Assembly: GCA_003445715.1 (NCBI GenBank)
Contig: DMCS01000071.1
Span: forward strand, 14,835-59,679
Reading direction: 5' to 3'
Length of the DNA stretch: 44,845 bases
Origin: Candidatus Mesolinea sp.
GTDB lineage: Bacteria; Chloroflexota; Anaerolineae; Anaerolineales; Anaerolineaceae
Of this stretch, positions 1-7,709 are shown piece by piece. Numbering within the stretch: position 1 is the first letter of the stretch; each line of letters opens with the position of its first letter. The translations under genes were made by a program, and so were the position numbers. Under the pieces are notes generated by a model. It was not told the DNA's origin. It worked only from the letters and a program-made list of their open reading frames with translations, and did not search any database.

Positions 1-731
1 GTGGTGGAGGTGTCCAGTTCGCGCCAAATCTGGATGAGGCTGTTTTGGCGTAAGAAATCCGCAGCCGCCGGGCTCAGCCAGCCGCGTTCCACCAGCACAT
101 GCGGGTCAGTGCCAGCCTCCAGCTCCCGCCTGATTTGCGAGGAGGAGATCTCCGGCACGGTCACCTCCTCGAGGAAGATGATTTCCGCGCCTTTTTTACG
201 TAGCTCGGCGATGAAACTTCGATTCGGGCTAAAGCCCAAGCGCGGGCAGATGACGAGCTTGGCAAGCCGAATGAGACGCTCCCACTGGTACCAATGCCGG
301 AATGGCGGGTCGCTGCCGGCAAAGCTATCCATGCCGAGGAGCAGCGCCATTTGCTGTGCCGGGTCCAGGCGCTCGCGCAGGGCGGCAAGCGTCTCGACGG
401 TGAAGTTAGGCCGGTGGCTCTCACGCACCAGCTCCTCTTCCAGACGACTGACGGTAACCTTCGCCACCATGCCGTTCAAGGCTTGTGCGATTTCCTCTGC
501 GGCTAACTGGCAGAGTGCATAACGTTTCTCGTAGGTGAGGGGCAAGGAACTTTTGGATTCGTCTTGCGTGTTGTGATGCCGGTAGACCGGCATGATGATA
601 ACCTCCGCCACAGTATAGCCGCGCTGGACAAGCGCGCGGGCAGCGTAGGTGATCAGCTCTACGTGCCCTTGGTGAATGGGATCAGCCGAGGAGCCGAAGA
701 TGAGCACAAGCGGCGCTTTGCTATTTTCCAT
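1..731 (-). CDS. nadD: Nicotinate-nucleotide adenylyltransferase (partial, C-terminus outside window)
   Basis: Transfers AMP from ATP to nicotinate mononucleotide, giving deamido-NAD for the neighbouring NAD synthetase. The reading frame is open from an ATG at 731 to the window edge (at least 243 residues). Visible nucleotidyltransferase signatures are the N-terminal GSSADPIHQGH (residues 13-23, with the H-x-x-H of the family's GxFDPxHxGH) and the C-terminal SSSQIRREL (near residue 196), equivalent to the SSTxIR motif. The internal LLGMDSFAG also fits NadD. The gene begins 5 nt after the nadE stop, so the two are probably co-transcribed, nadE first. At more than 243 residues it is longer than the usual 190-220, so a C-terminal extension is possible. 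The start is the first ATG after the nadE stop and gives a family-like N-terminus. Confidence 0.88.
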   Translation of the reverse strand, partial: MENSKAPLVLIFGSSADPIHQGHVELITYAARALVQRGYTVAEVIIMPVYRHHNTQDESKSSLPLTYEKRYALCQLAAEEIAQALNGMVAKVTVSRLEEELVRESHRPNFTVETLAALRERLDPAQQMALLLGMDSFAGSDPPFRHWYQWERLIRLAKLVICPRLGFSPNRSFIAELRKKGAEIIFLEEVTVPEISSSQIRRELEAGTDPHVLVERGWLSPAAADFLRQNSLIQIWRELDTST

Positions 732-736
732 ATGCC

Positions 737-2620
737 TTATTCTACGCTTTTTTCTAAGGCTTGGACTTCTTCCAGCCAGAGGGCAGCGCTGGCATCCGAA
801 GGCATCATCCACCCGCCGCGCGGCGAGAGGCTCAACCCCACAATTTGGGGTCCGTCAGTGCTGGCGGAGCGCTTGAATTGCTGGCTGAAGAAGCGGCTGT
901 AGTAGACGCGCAACCAGTGCAGAATCTCCTGGGGGGTGTAGGTCTTGGCGAAAGCTTGGTTCGCGAAATTAAACACCTCTTTAGGGCTTAGCCGTTGACC
1001 AATGGCATAGTAAAGGAAGAAATCGTGCAGCAGGTATGGGCCAATGCTAGCCTCGGTCGATTGCGCCGGCGTGCTGCCCGCCCCTGCCGGGATCAGCTCA
1101 GGTGAAATGGTGGCTTGGCAGATTTGCTGGGTGAGTGCGGCGCCTTCTTTGCCAAAGAGTGCCTCGCCAGCCCAAGCCAAAACGCGCAGCAGCAGCGTCT
1201 TAGGCAAGCCGGCGTTGGGGTCATACATGGACATGTGGTCACCGTTGAAGGTGCACCAGCCAAGGGCAATCTCCGAGAGATCGCCTGTGCCGATCATTAA
1301 AGCCTTGGATTGGTTGGCAAGGTCCATCAAGATTTGGGTGCGCTCGCGCGCTTGGGCGTTTTCATAGGTCACGTCAAAGACGTCCAGCGGGTGCCCGATG
1401 TCTTCGAGGTGCTGCTCGAGGGCAGGGCTAATTGGAATGGTGTGGAAAGTTACGCCGGCAAGCTGGGCTAAGGCTTCCAAGCGTTCTTTGGAAGCACCTG
1501 TGGTGCCTGGGCCAGGCAACGAAATGGCAAATATGTCCTTTTTATCCCAGCCAAGTTGGGTAAAAGCCTGAGCGCAAACCAGCAGCGCCAAGCTCGAATC
1601 GGAGCCGCCTGAAATGCCTAACACCACGCGCCGGATGCCCGTATACTGCAAGCGTCCGATAAGCGCTGCAGTCTGGATGGAAAATGCGCGCTCAAATTGA
1701 GCTTCCGGGTTTACGCTAGCAATAAAAGGTGTTTGGCTGAGCGTGGACTTCGGTTGGGTGACAGGTTGATCAGCGGGAGGCGGCACTACCGAACTGAGCT
1801 GTATCTCTGCTGAGGCGCTTTGAGTACCCATTTGCAGGGGCTGTGTTTCGGTTAGCAGCTTGCCTGCCTGGGCAATGCCAGCCAAGCCGCTCATTACCAG
1901 GTCGGTGGTCGATTCGCATGGCCCGCAAGACGCAAACGACAAGACCCCTGGCAGATTTACGCGCTGCGCGTAGCTGCCAGCGGTGAGCAGCTCTGGCTCC
2001 GCCAAGGCTGGCAGAGCGCATGGGTTCAGTAGCAAGCTGACCGAGCGGTCATATTGCCCATTTCGCAGGTCGCCAATGCAAATCTGTAGGTTACCGGATA
2101 TGAGCTCAGGAAGCTGCAATGTGAGATTAGCGGCGATCGGGACGCGCTTACCGAGCAGTTCAAAATGATCAGCAGGCAGCGCAGCAGCTGGGGCAAACCA
2201 GCGGCTGGGGTAACACCCAGAAAAATCGCGCGGCTCGGCAGCGAGCGAAATGCCCATCACGCCTTGAGGGCTAAGCAGCGCGGCTGCATCGTAAAGCTTG
2301 CCGGCGAGCGCTAACGGCAGCCCTACCACCGCCCACAGGTTAAGCTGCTGGACAGCTTCCTGCAGGCGCGCGAGGCTTTCGAGAGCCTTTTCTCGTAATA
2401 AGGGCTGGAAAAACAAGTCCCCGCAAGTGCTGCCCGTCAAGCAGAGCTCAGGGAAGAGCACCAGCTGGGGCTGCAAATTTTCTGCCGCGGCTTGCTGCAG
2501 GGCATTCATCAATATGTTGGTATTGAAGGCGACGTCTGCCACGCGCAGCTCTGGGACCAGCACCTGCAAGTGTAAGTTCCCTGCAGCGGGAAAAGTGCTT
2601 GAAGAGAATTGATTGGTCAT
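737..2620 (-). CDS. nadE: NAD+ synthetase with nitrilase-like N-terminal domain
   Basis: Amidates deamido-NAD to NAD with ATP. The protein is 627 residues, the two-domain, glutamine-dependent architecture: a nitrilase-like domain (about 1-270) and a PP-loop synthetase domain (about 300-625). The synthetase domain has the P-loop SGGSDSS (337-343), the GTGDLSEIALGW motif and the C-terminal QFKRSA and SPRGGW segments, all as in active enzymes. In the glutaminase domain Glu58 (FPEL) and Cys181 (QIC) are kept. By ungapped comparison with the remembered Mycobacterium NadE, however, the position of the catalytic Lys (VPKSYLP segment) is Ala127 (ISLAAEP). Glutamine use may therefore be impaired and free ammonia used instead. 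The domain still carries the CESTTDL segment that replaces GESTTDL. nadD follows 5 nt downstream. ATG start at 2620. Confidence 0.93.
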   Translation of the reverse strand: MTNQFSSSTFPAAGNLHLQVLVPELRVADVAFNTNILMNALQQAAAENLQPQLVLFPELCLTGSTCGDLFFQPLLREKALESLARLQEAVQQLNLWAVVGLPLALAGKLYDAAALLSPQGVMGISLAAEPRDFSGCYPSRWFAPAAALPADHFELLGKRVPIAANLTLQLPELISGNLQICIGDLRNGQYDRSVSLLLNPCALPALAEPELLTAGSYAQRVNLPGVLSFASCGPCESTTDLVMSGLAGIAQAGKLLTETQPLQMGTQSASAEIQLSSVVPPPADQPVTQPKSTLSQTPFIASVNPEAQFERAFSIQTAALIGRLQYTGIRRVVLGISGGSDSSLALLVCAQAFTQLGWDKKDIFAISLPGPGTTGASKERLEALAQLAGVTFHTIPISPALEQHLEDIGHPLDVFDVTYENAQARERTQILMDLANQSKALMIGTGDLSEIALGWCTFNGDHMSMYDPNAGLPKTLLLRVLAWAGEALFGKEGAALTQQICQATISPELIPAGAGSTPAQSTEASIGPYLLHDFFLYYAIGQRLSPKEVFNFANQAFAKTYTPQEILHWLRVYYSRFFSQQFKRSASTDGPQIVGLSLSPRGGWMMPSDASAALWLEEVQALEKSVE

Positions 2621-2754
2621 AGCAGCGAACTTTTGCCAATAGATGCGGTAAAAGTCTTTAGGAATACTTTCTCTGGCAAAAGTTTACTCCTTTCAGATGG
2701 AATCATAACAAGCTTTTGAAAAGTTGGGGTGGTTAATCCATTGAAAATAGTGTT

Positions 2755-2785
2755 TTTAAAGAGTGACTAGTCGGTCACATAGCCT
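2755..2785 (-). terminator. Weak hairpin after the DUF692 gene
   Basis: Read leftward, GTGAC-CGACTA-GTCAC forms a 5-bp stem just after the TAA of the DUF692 gene and is followed by TCTTT. It is short and its T-run is poor, so it is at best a weak terminator separating the transporter/DUF692 operon from nadE. Confidence 0.3.
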
Positions 2786-3555
2786 TATCGATAGGTTTGC
2801 AGGCGGGAAAGCTGGTTGGCTAAGGCTTGCGGGTCTTCACGGAAGTACTCCAAGGTAAGCAGCTGCGGTTTGGTGCGTTCTAATGTCCACGCAAGGAGCT
2901 GGTAATCTTCCTCCAATAACGGCTCGTGCGCGTCATAGAGCCAGAGGTCAGGCCCTTCGCGAACGCCAGCTAAATGAATTTGCTGCACGCGCTCAAGTGG
3001 CAGAGCTGCCAGATATTCTTGCGGGCTCATCCCGCGCGCTTGGGCTGCGATGCGCGCATGTGCCAAGTCGAGCAACAAACCGGTTTGAGTTTCCTCCAAC
3101 ACTCTGGTAATCACTGCCGGCTCGCTTTCAAAGCGGTAACGTTTTGTGTGCAGGCTGGGCATGTTTTCCAAAATGACGGGCAGCTTCACTTGATGCTGCA
3201 ATCGGCGAACATCTTTGATAAAGCGCTGGATGGCAAAAGCCGGGATTGGGCCAGGCAAGAGCCAGCCTCTCTGCATACGCGCTTGCGTCCAAAGTGCTGG
3301 CAAAGGTGCTAAATGAATCGAAACAAAGGGCGTCTCTGGACAGGCTTGCAGATATGCCTGCAAATGGGCAAACCATTTTTGACCAGCGTGCATACGCCCG
3401 GGATGGAAGTGAAAGGCTAACTCCGGAAATTCAGCCCGTGTCTGTGCGATCAGCGAAGGCTCGAGCTTATCCACCCATTCAATCGCATCGATTTCTACCT
3501 CAGAGGCGCGCAGCAAGGTGATCAACGCCTCAGAATAATTCACTGAAAAATTCAT
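2785..3555 (-). CDS. DUF692/MNIO-family TIM-barrel protein (putative multinuclear iron oxidase)
   Basis: This is a 256-residue TIM-barrel protein. Its motif order matches the DUF692 (MNIO) family that includes MbnB and TglH: AFHFHPG (47-53), SIHLA (79-83), LENMPS (129-134), LLDLAHA (161-167), QIHLAG (192-197), YDAHEP (207-212) and LTLEYFRE (233-240). These supply the expected metal ligands: H49 or H51, H81, E130, D163, H166, H194, D208, H210 and E236. Known members oxidatively modify cysteine or other residues of ribosomal peptides, usually with a partner protein. No precursor peptide or partner is visible beside this gene. It starts 2 nt after the ABC ATPase stop, so it is translated from the transporter operon. 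A generic sugar-phosphate isomerase is the alternative call, but the ligand pattern fits DUF692 better. Substrate unknown. Confidence 0.72.
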   Translation of the reverse strand: MNFSVNYSEALITLLRASEVEIDAIEWVDKLEPSLIAQTRAEFPELAFHFHPGRMHAGQKWFAHLQAYLQACPETPFVSIHLAPLPALWTQARMQRGWLLPGPIPAFAIQRFIKDVRRLQHQVKLPVILENMPSLHTKRYRFESEPAVITRVLEETQTGLLLDLAHARIAAQARGMSPQEYLAALPLERVQQIHLAGVREGPDLWLYDAHEPLLEEDYQLLAWTLERTKPQLLTLEYFREDPQALANQLSRLQTYR

Positions 3556-3557
3556 TT

Positions 3558-4361
3558 TTAGGCCACTTTAGATTTCGTTGGCATCGCCATGGCATCATCG
3601 TTTTGCGAGAGCTGCTCGTGCACCAACTGGGCAAGCCTGCCAAACTCGGGTTGATAGCGCATCTCCTCGGTCCGCGGGCGGGGTAAGGTAATCGGCAGGT
3701 CCAAGCTGATTTGTGCCGGACGGCGCGTCATCACCAAGACGCGGTCAGCCAAATAGATTGCCTCTGAGATGGAATGGGTGACCATCAGCACGGTTTTACG
3801 CCTCTCGCCCCAGATGCGCAGCAGCTCCTCGCCCATGCGTTCGCGCGTAAGGGCATCCAATTGCCCAAAAGGCTCATCCAGCAGCAAGATCTCTGGGTCC
3901 TGCACCAAAGAGCGGGCAATCGCCACGCGTTGCGCCATCCCGCCTGAAAGCTCATGCGGGTAACTCTTTTCAAAACCATGCAAGCCGACTAAGTCAATCA
4001 TCTCCTGGGTGGCTTGCTGAATTTCCTCCTTGGACCGTCCAGCCAATTCCAGCGGCAGGCTGATGTTATCGAAGAGAGTGCGCCAGGGCATCAGGTTAGG
4101 CTTTTGGAAGACCATGCCAGTTTGCGGCCCGATGTGGCTGGGGTGAGGAAAGCGGATTTCGCCAGCTGATGGGGTGAGCAAACCGCTCAGCGCGCGTAGC
4201 AAAGTGCTCTTGCCGCCGCCCGAAGGACCAATGACACAAACGAAGGAATTTACCTCAACCGTAAAGGAGAGGTTATCGAGCACTTCCAAGCTGCCATCCG
4301 TTTCTACGAAGGCAATCGAGAGCCCGCGCACCTCCAGTGCTATCTTAGGGGAGGAAGGCAT
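3558..4361 (-). CDS. ABC transporter ATP-binding protein (NMT1/taurine/thiamine-precursor type)
   Basis: ATPase of an import system. It has Walker A GPSGGGKST, Q-loop MVFQKPNLMPW, signature LSGGMAQRVAIAR, Walker B LLLDEPFGQLD and the switch histidine in VMVTHSISEA. The QKPNLMPWRT stretch is typical of the SsuB/TauB/ThiZ subfamily. A GTG codon lies immediately upstream (4364). The ATG at 4361 is preferred, with AAGGAG 9 nt before it. The start overlaps the end of the lipoprotein gene by 17 nt and the stop is 2 nt from the DUF692 gene, which places all four genes in one operon. Confidence 0.93.
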   Translation of the reverse strand: MPSSPKIALEVRGLSIAFVETDGSLEVLDNLSFTVEVNSFVCVIGPSGGGKSTLLRALSGLLTPSAGEIRFPHPSHIGPQTGMVFQKPNLMPWRTLFDNISLPLELAGRSKEEIQQATQEMIDLVGLHGFEKSYPHELSGGMAQRVAIARSLVQDPEILLLDEPFGQLDALTRERMGEELLRIWGERRKTVLMVTHSISEAIYLADRVLVMTRRPAQISLDLPITLPRPRTEEMRYQPEFGRLAQLVHEQLSQNDDAMAMPTKSKVA

Positions 4362-5325
4362 CACTATAGGCTCCTTGCAAGTCCACGGGCTGGCTCATCA
4401 ACCCCAGCTGCAGCAGCACTTCCTGCATGTTTTCCCAGCGCTCCTGCTGCGTTCCAGGCTGGGGGTCAATTTCCCACAGCTTGATCGATTCCGCCAGCAC
4501 CGCTTGCTGCACGGCTTGGTCCGCCTCGCTCAGGTTCTCCACGAAATTTGCGCAGATCGCATAAGCTTCTTCGGGGTTTTCAGCAGCAGCTTTTACGCCG
4601 CGGTAAAAAGCCCTCACCACAGAGCGCACCAGCTCCGGCTCGTTCGCAATTGTCTCTTCGTTGGTTACGAGGACATTCCCGACCAAATCTAAGTAATCGG
4701 AGACGGCAATCAGGTTGATCTCGTAGCCCATTGCACGCAACTGAGAAGGCTCGTTAGGCAAGTAAATGACCGCAGCGTCTACCGTCTGGCTCACGACGGC
4801 TTCCACCTGGGTAAAGCCAATCGACGCGAGGGTGTAATCGGCGTCGCTCAAGCCTGCATAATTCGCTAAGGCTTCAAAGCCAATATAGTTAGCGCCATAC
4901 AAGCCTGGCAACCCAATCACTTTACCTTTCAAGTCCTGCGGCGTGTGGATATTTTTCTCCTTGAGCGAAACCACCCCGACCGGATAATCCTTATACCAAG
5001 GGAAGACTGCTACCACCGGCAGTCCCTGTGCGCGCGCCATGAGCACCTGCTCTCCCGAAGCCACCATAAATTGTTGGTTGCCTGAGCCTACCAGTGCGAT
5101 CAGATCTGCCTCGTTGCCATAGTTGAGCGTGACCCGCAGCCCTTCCTCAGCAAAGTAACCTTTCTCGATGGCAACGTAGAAGGGAGCAAACTGCACATTC
5201 GGAATGTAGGTCAGGTTGAGCGTAATTTCGCGGAGCTGCGCGTCTGACTCAGGAGCACTACTCGCCTGACAAGATGAAAGCGCTAAAGACGCCAAAATAA
5301 TAAAAAGGAATAGATATTGTTTCAT
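4345..5325 (-). CDS. NMT1/THI5-like substrate-binding lipoprotein
   Basis: Extracytoplasmic binding protein of the importer, 326 residues. The signal peptide ends in a lipobox with the lipidated Cys at residue 19. The mature protein has NMT1/SsuA-family features: TYIPNVQFAPFYVAIEKGYF (N-terminal lobe), DLIALVGSGNQQFMVASGEQ, DLKGKVIGLPG and the TLASIGFTQVEAVVSQTVDA segment that builds the second lobe. Family members bind formylaminopyrimidine (ThiY), riboflavin (RibY of Chloroflexus-type systems), taurine or sulfonates. The YIPNVQFAPFYVA motif resembles the ThiY/RibY branch more than the sulfonate binders, but the ligand cannot be fixed by reading. It lies 14 nt downstream of the permease gene. 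Confidence 0.88.
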   Translation of the reverse strand: MKQYLFLFIILASLALSSCQASSAPESDAQLREITLNLTYIPNVQFAPFYVAIEKGYFAEEGLRVTLNYGNEADLIALVGSGNQQFMVASGEQVLMARAQGLPVVAVFPWYKDYPVGVVSLKEKNIHTPQDLKGKVIGLPGLYGANYIGFEALANYAGLSDADYTLASIGFTQVEAVVSQTVDAAVIYLPNEPSQLRAMGYEINLIAVSDYLDLVGNVLVTNEETIANEPELVRSVVRAFYRGVKAAAENPEEAYAICANFVENLSEADQAVQQAVLAESIKLWEIDPQPGTQQERWENMQEVLLQLGLMSQPVDLQGAYSDAFLP

Positions 5326-5339
5326 TCTTAATGAAGCTC

Positions 5340-6152
5340 CTACACTGTTTTACGCCACGTCTGCCAGGCGAGTAATCGGCTCTCGAGCAGCAGGATCAAG
5401 CCATACAGCGCCGCTGCCAATGCCATGAGTGTGATGACAGCCACAAACACCAGCGCGGTATCATATTGCCCGCGCCCAACGTTAATCAGAAAGCCTAAGC
5501 CGCGGTCCGAACCGACTAATTCTCCCACGATAGCGCCGATCACCGAGAGCGTGGCTCCCACCCTGAGGCCGCCGAGGAAGACGGGCAGGCTGGCAGGCAG
5601 CTCCAGGTAACGCAAGGTTTGCGCCGGTGTTGCCCTCAGCGAGCGCATCAGCTCGCGCAGGTCTTGCGGCACCTCCCGCAAACCCACCAGGGTGTTGATC
5701 AACACAGGGAAGAAAACCGTGAGGGAGCAAATCAGTACCTTGGAGAATATGCCAGGCCCAAACCAGATCACCAGCAGCGGCGCGATAGCGACTACCGGTA
5801 CCGACTGGCTGGCAACCAAGTATGGGGAGACAAAATTTTCCAGCCAAGCAGATTTGGAAAGGAAATAACCCAAGAGCGCGGCGAGCGAGCTGCCAATCAA
5901 CAAGCCCAGCAGCACTTCGAGCAAGGTGAAGGAGAAATGCCGCCAGAGCAAGCCGCTGCTAAGGCTCACCAGGAATTTCTGCCAGACCATGGCTGGGCTG
6001 GGCAGGATAAAAGCCGGCAGCTTCAGTAACATCCACAGCAGCTGCCAGAGCACCAACCCGAAAAGCAATGCTAAAACAGCCATTACCCAGCGCTGGGAAG
6101 TGAGGCGCTGCAGTTGAACTTTTGGAGTAAGCGGGTTTTGCAGCTTGGTCAT
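5340..6152 (-). CDS. ABC transporter permease (NMT1-type import system)
   Basis: Membrane subunit, 270 residues, with about six transmembrane helices. It carries the EAA-like loop ELMRSLRATPAQTLRYLELP, which contacts the ATPase. The IWFGPGIFSK and FFPVLINTLVGL segments are typical of the SsuC/TauC/ThiX/RibX permeases. It is the first gene of the leftward operon with the lipoprotein, ATPase and DUF692 gene. The 143-bp divergent gap to nadK shows no recognisable FMN or TPP riboswitch, which would have identified the cargo. Confidence 0.9.
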   Translation of the reverse strand: MTKLQNPLTPKVQLQRLTSQRWVMAVLALLFGLVLWQLLWMLLKLPAFILPSPAMVWQKFLVSLSSGLLWRHFSFTLLEVLLGLLIGSSLAALLGYFLSKSAWLENFVSPYLVASQSVPVVAIAPLLVIWFGPGIFSKVLICSLTVFFPVLINTLVGLREVPQDLRELMRSLRATPAQTLRYLELPASLPVFLGGLRVGATLSVIGAIVGELVGSDRGLGFLINVGRGQYDTALVFVAVITLMALAAALYGLILLLESRLLAWQTWRKTV

Positions 6153-6283
6153 GTTCGAAGTTAAAGCATATCATAAACAGAGGGGTTTACCCGCAAGATT
6201 AATTGCACTTATGTTTGCATATACATAGAAACCAGTATCAATATCTCTTACAACTCTTGGTCCTCTTGCAAGAAAGATAAGGC

Positions 6284-6289
6284 TATAAT
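6284..6289 (+). promoter_or_regulatory. -10 box implying leaderless nadK transcript
   Basis: A perfect TATAAT ends 6 nt before the nadK ATG at 6296, so transcription from it would begin at or within a base or two of the start codon. There is no Shine-Dalgarno sequence between them. A clear -35 is not visible at 16-18 nt spacing, so this remains a prediction. Confidence 0.5.
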
Positions 6290-6295
6290 ACAGGC

Positions 6296-7174
6296 ATGAT
6301 AGCTGATCTAACTGCTCCCCAGCACATCCTTGTGATCCCAAATGCCGATTTGCCCAAAGCGCTCTCTTTAGCAGAGGAAATCGGCAACTTCCTCACCCAA
6401 AAAGGGATCGAGCACCGCGTATTTCCTCTCCATCGGGAACATTCCGGCCAAAAACCGGATCTTCGCGGTTGGGATATGGTGCTGACGGTGGGCGGAGATG
6501 GCACGCTCTTGCGCGTGGGGCACCTGTGCGTCCTGCAGGGGCTGCCGTTGCTGGGAATCCAAGCCGGCCGGTTGGGCTTCCTCTCTGAGCTGACCGATGC
6601 GACCTGGCAGGAAGGTCTGGCGCGCTTGCTGGCCGGTCACTATCATGTGGAAAGACGCATGGCGCTCTACGCTGAGCTGGTGCAACAGGGCGCGATCACA
6701 AGCTGTTGGGACGTAATCAACGAAGTCGTGGTCGCCCGCGGCCGCATTGTGCGCCCGATTGAAATCCGCGTGGACCTCAACGAAGGCTACATGACCTCTT
6801 ACATGGCGGATGGCTTGATTATCGCTACTGCTACCGGCTCGACGGCCTACGCCTTAGCTGTAGGCGGACCCATCCTGCCGCCCGAACTGCGCAATATGCT
6901 CGTATTACCCATTGCGCCGCATCTTTCGCTTGAGCGCGCCGTCGTGCTGGCTGAAGGCGCCGAGGTATGCTTGCACGCCCAATGCGACCACGAAGCCATC
7001 TTGAGCGTGGATGGCATGAGCCCAGTCACCCTCAAGGCCGAGGATGAGGTACGGATCAAAGCTAACCCAAACTCCTTACGGATGGTCCGCTTTGGAGAGC
7101 CAAACTATTTTTACAATAGGCTGGCTGCGATGATGCAAAACAATCCAATTTTGAAACAAAATAACTATGACTGA
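6296..7174 (+). CDS. nadK: NAD kinase
   Basis: Phosphorylates NAD to NADP with ATP or polyphosphate in the cytoplasm. The 292-residue length is normal. The diagnostic GGDGTLLR motif is at 66-73, the substrate-binding NE motif in DVINEVVV, and the conserved TATGSTAYALAVGGPIL region follows, with LPIAPHLSLERAVVL downstream. It overlaps the next gene by 8 nt and probably heads a transcript with the membrane protein and recN; nadK-recN neighbourhood is common in bacteria. It is divergent from the transporter operon. Confidence 0.95.
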   Translation: MIADLTAPQHILVIPNADLPKALSLAEEIGNFLTQKGIEHRVFPLHREHSGQKPDLRGWDMVLTVGGDGTLLRVGHLCVLQGLPLLGIQAGRLGFLSELTDATWQEGLARLLAGHYHVERRMALYAELVQQGAITSCWDVINEVVVARGRIVRPIEIRVDLNEGYMTSYMADGLIIATATGSTAYALAVGGPILPPELRNMLVLPIAPHLSLERAVVLAEGAEVCLHAQCDHEAILSVDGMSPVTLKAEDEVRIKANPNSLRMVRFGEPNYFYNRLAAMMQNNPILKQNNYD

Positions 7175-7703
7175 ACTAAACACCAATAATAACTTAACCT
7201 CTGAACAATCATCAGACGATATCACGCTGCGCTGCAATCGCTGTAATAAACCTATTACACCGGAGGAAGCAGTGCTTACCCCTACCGGTTACCGCTGCAA
7301 GGATTGTGTGCGCGAGCTGCAAAAGACCTACGACACGACCAAGGGGCTGGATGTGGTCATTGGTTTTCTGATCTCAGCCCTTATAGCTTATGCCGGCAGC
7401 TGGTTGGCACGGCGGTTAAGCTTTTTGGTGCTCCTTGTGGGACCTGGTGTAGGTATGCTCATCGCCAATGCCGTGCGCTTAGCCGTGGGCAAACGCCGCA
7501 GCAAAGCGCTAAATAAGGCTGTGCTGTGGGGCAGCATCGTGGGCTGCTTACCCTTTGTTGTTATGGGCATCCTGCCTCTCATCTCTCTCGGTGGAAACTT
7601 GTTTGCCTTGCCCGGCTTGCTGCCCTTAGTCTGGCAGGTGCTTTATAGCGCTTTGGCGGTATCTACCGCATACTATCAGCTTACCGGCATCAAGCTCGGT
7701 TGA
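7167..7703 (+). CDS. Zinc-ribbon membrane protein of unknown function
   Basis: A 178-residue protein not recognised as a named family. Its N-terminus carries two CxxC pairs (LRCNRCNKPI and YRCKDCVREL), a probable zinc ribbon. The remainder has about four hydrophobic helices (GLDVVIGFLISALIAYAG, SFLVLLVGPGVGMLIANAV, VLWGSIVGCLPFVVMGILPL and LLPLVWQVLYSALAVS), so the ribbon probably sits on one face of the membrane. It overlaps nadK by 8 nt and precedes recN by 6 nt, so it is translationally linked to both. Function unknown. Confidence 0.8.
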   Translation: MTELNTNNNLTSEQSSDDITLRCNRCNKPITPEEAVLTPTGYRCKDCVRELQKTYDTTKGLDVVIGFLISALIAYAGSWLARRLSFLVLLVGPGVGMLIANAVRLAVGKRRSKALNKAVLWGSIVGCLPFVVMGILPLISLGGNLFALPGLLPLVWQVLYSALAVSTAYYQLTGIKLG

Positions 7704-7709
7704 GGTGCT

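Noticed and set aside
1..522. Long rightward open frame at the left edge
   Set aside because: Its opposite strand encodes a clear NadD with GSSADPIHQGH and SSSQIRREL; the rightward frame is low-complexity and unlike any protein.
2785..3555. Sugar phosphate isomerase/epimerase call for the TIM-barrel protein
   Set aside because: The ordered His/Glu/Asp motifs match DUF692 better than xylose-isomerase-like enzymes.
6153..6295. Possible FMN or TPP riboswitch upstream of the transporter
   Set aside because: The gap is short and shows none of the conserved helices or core sequences of either class.
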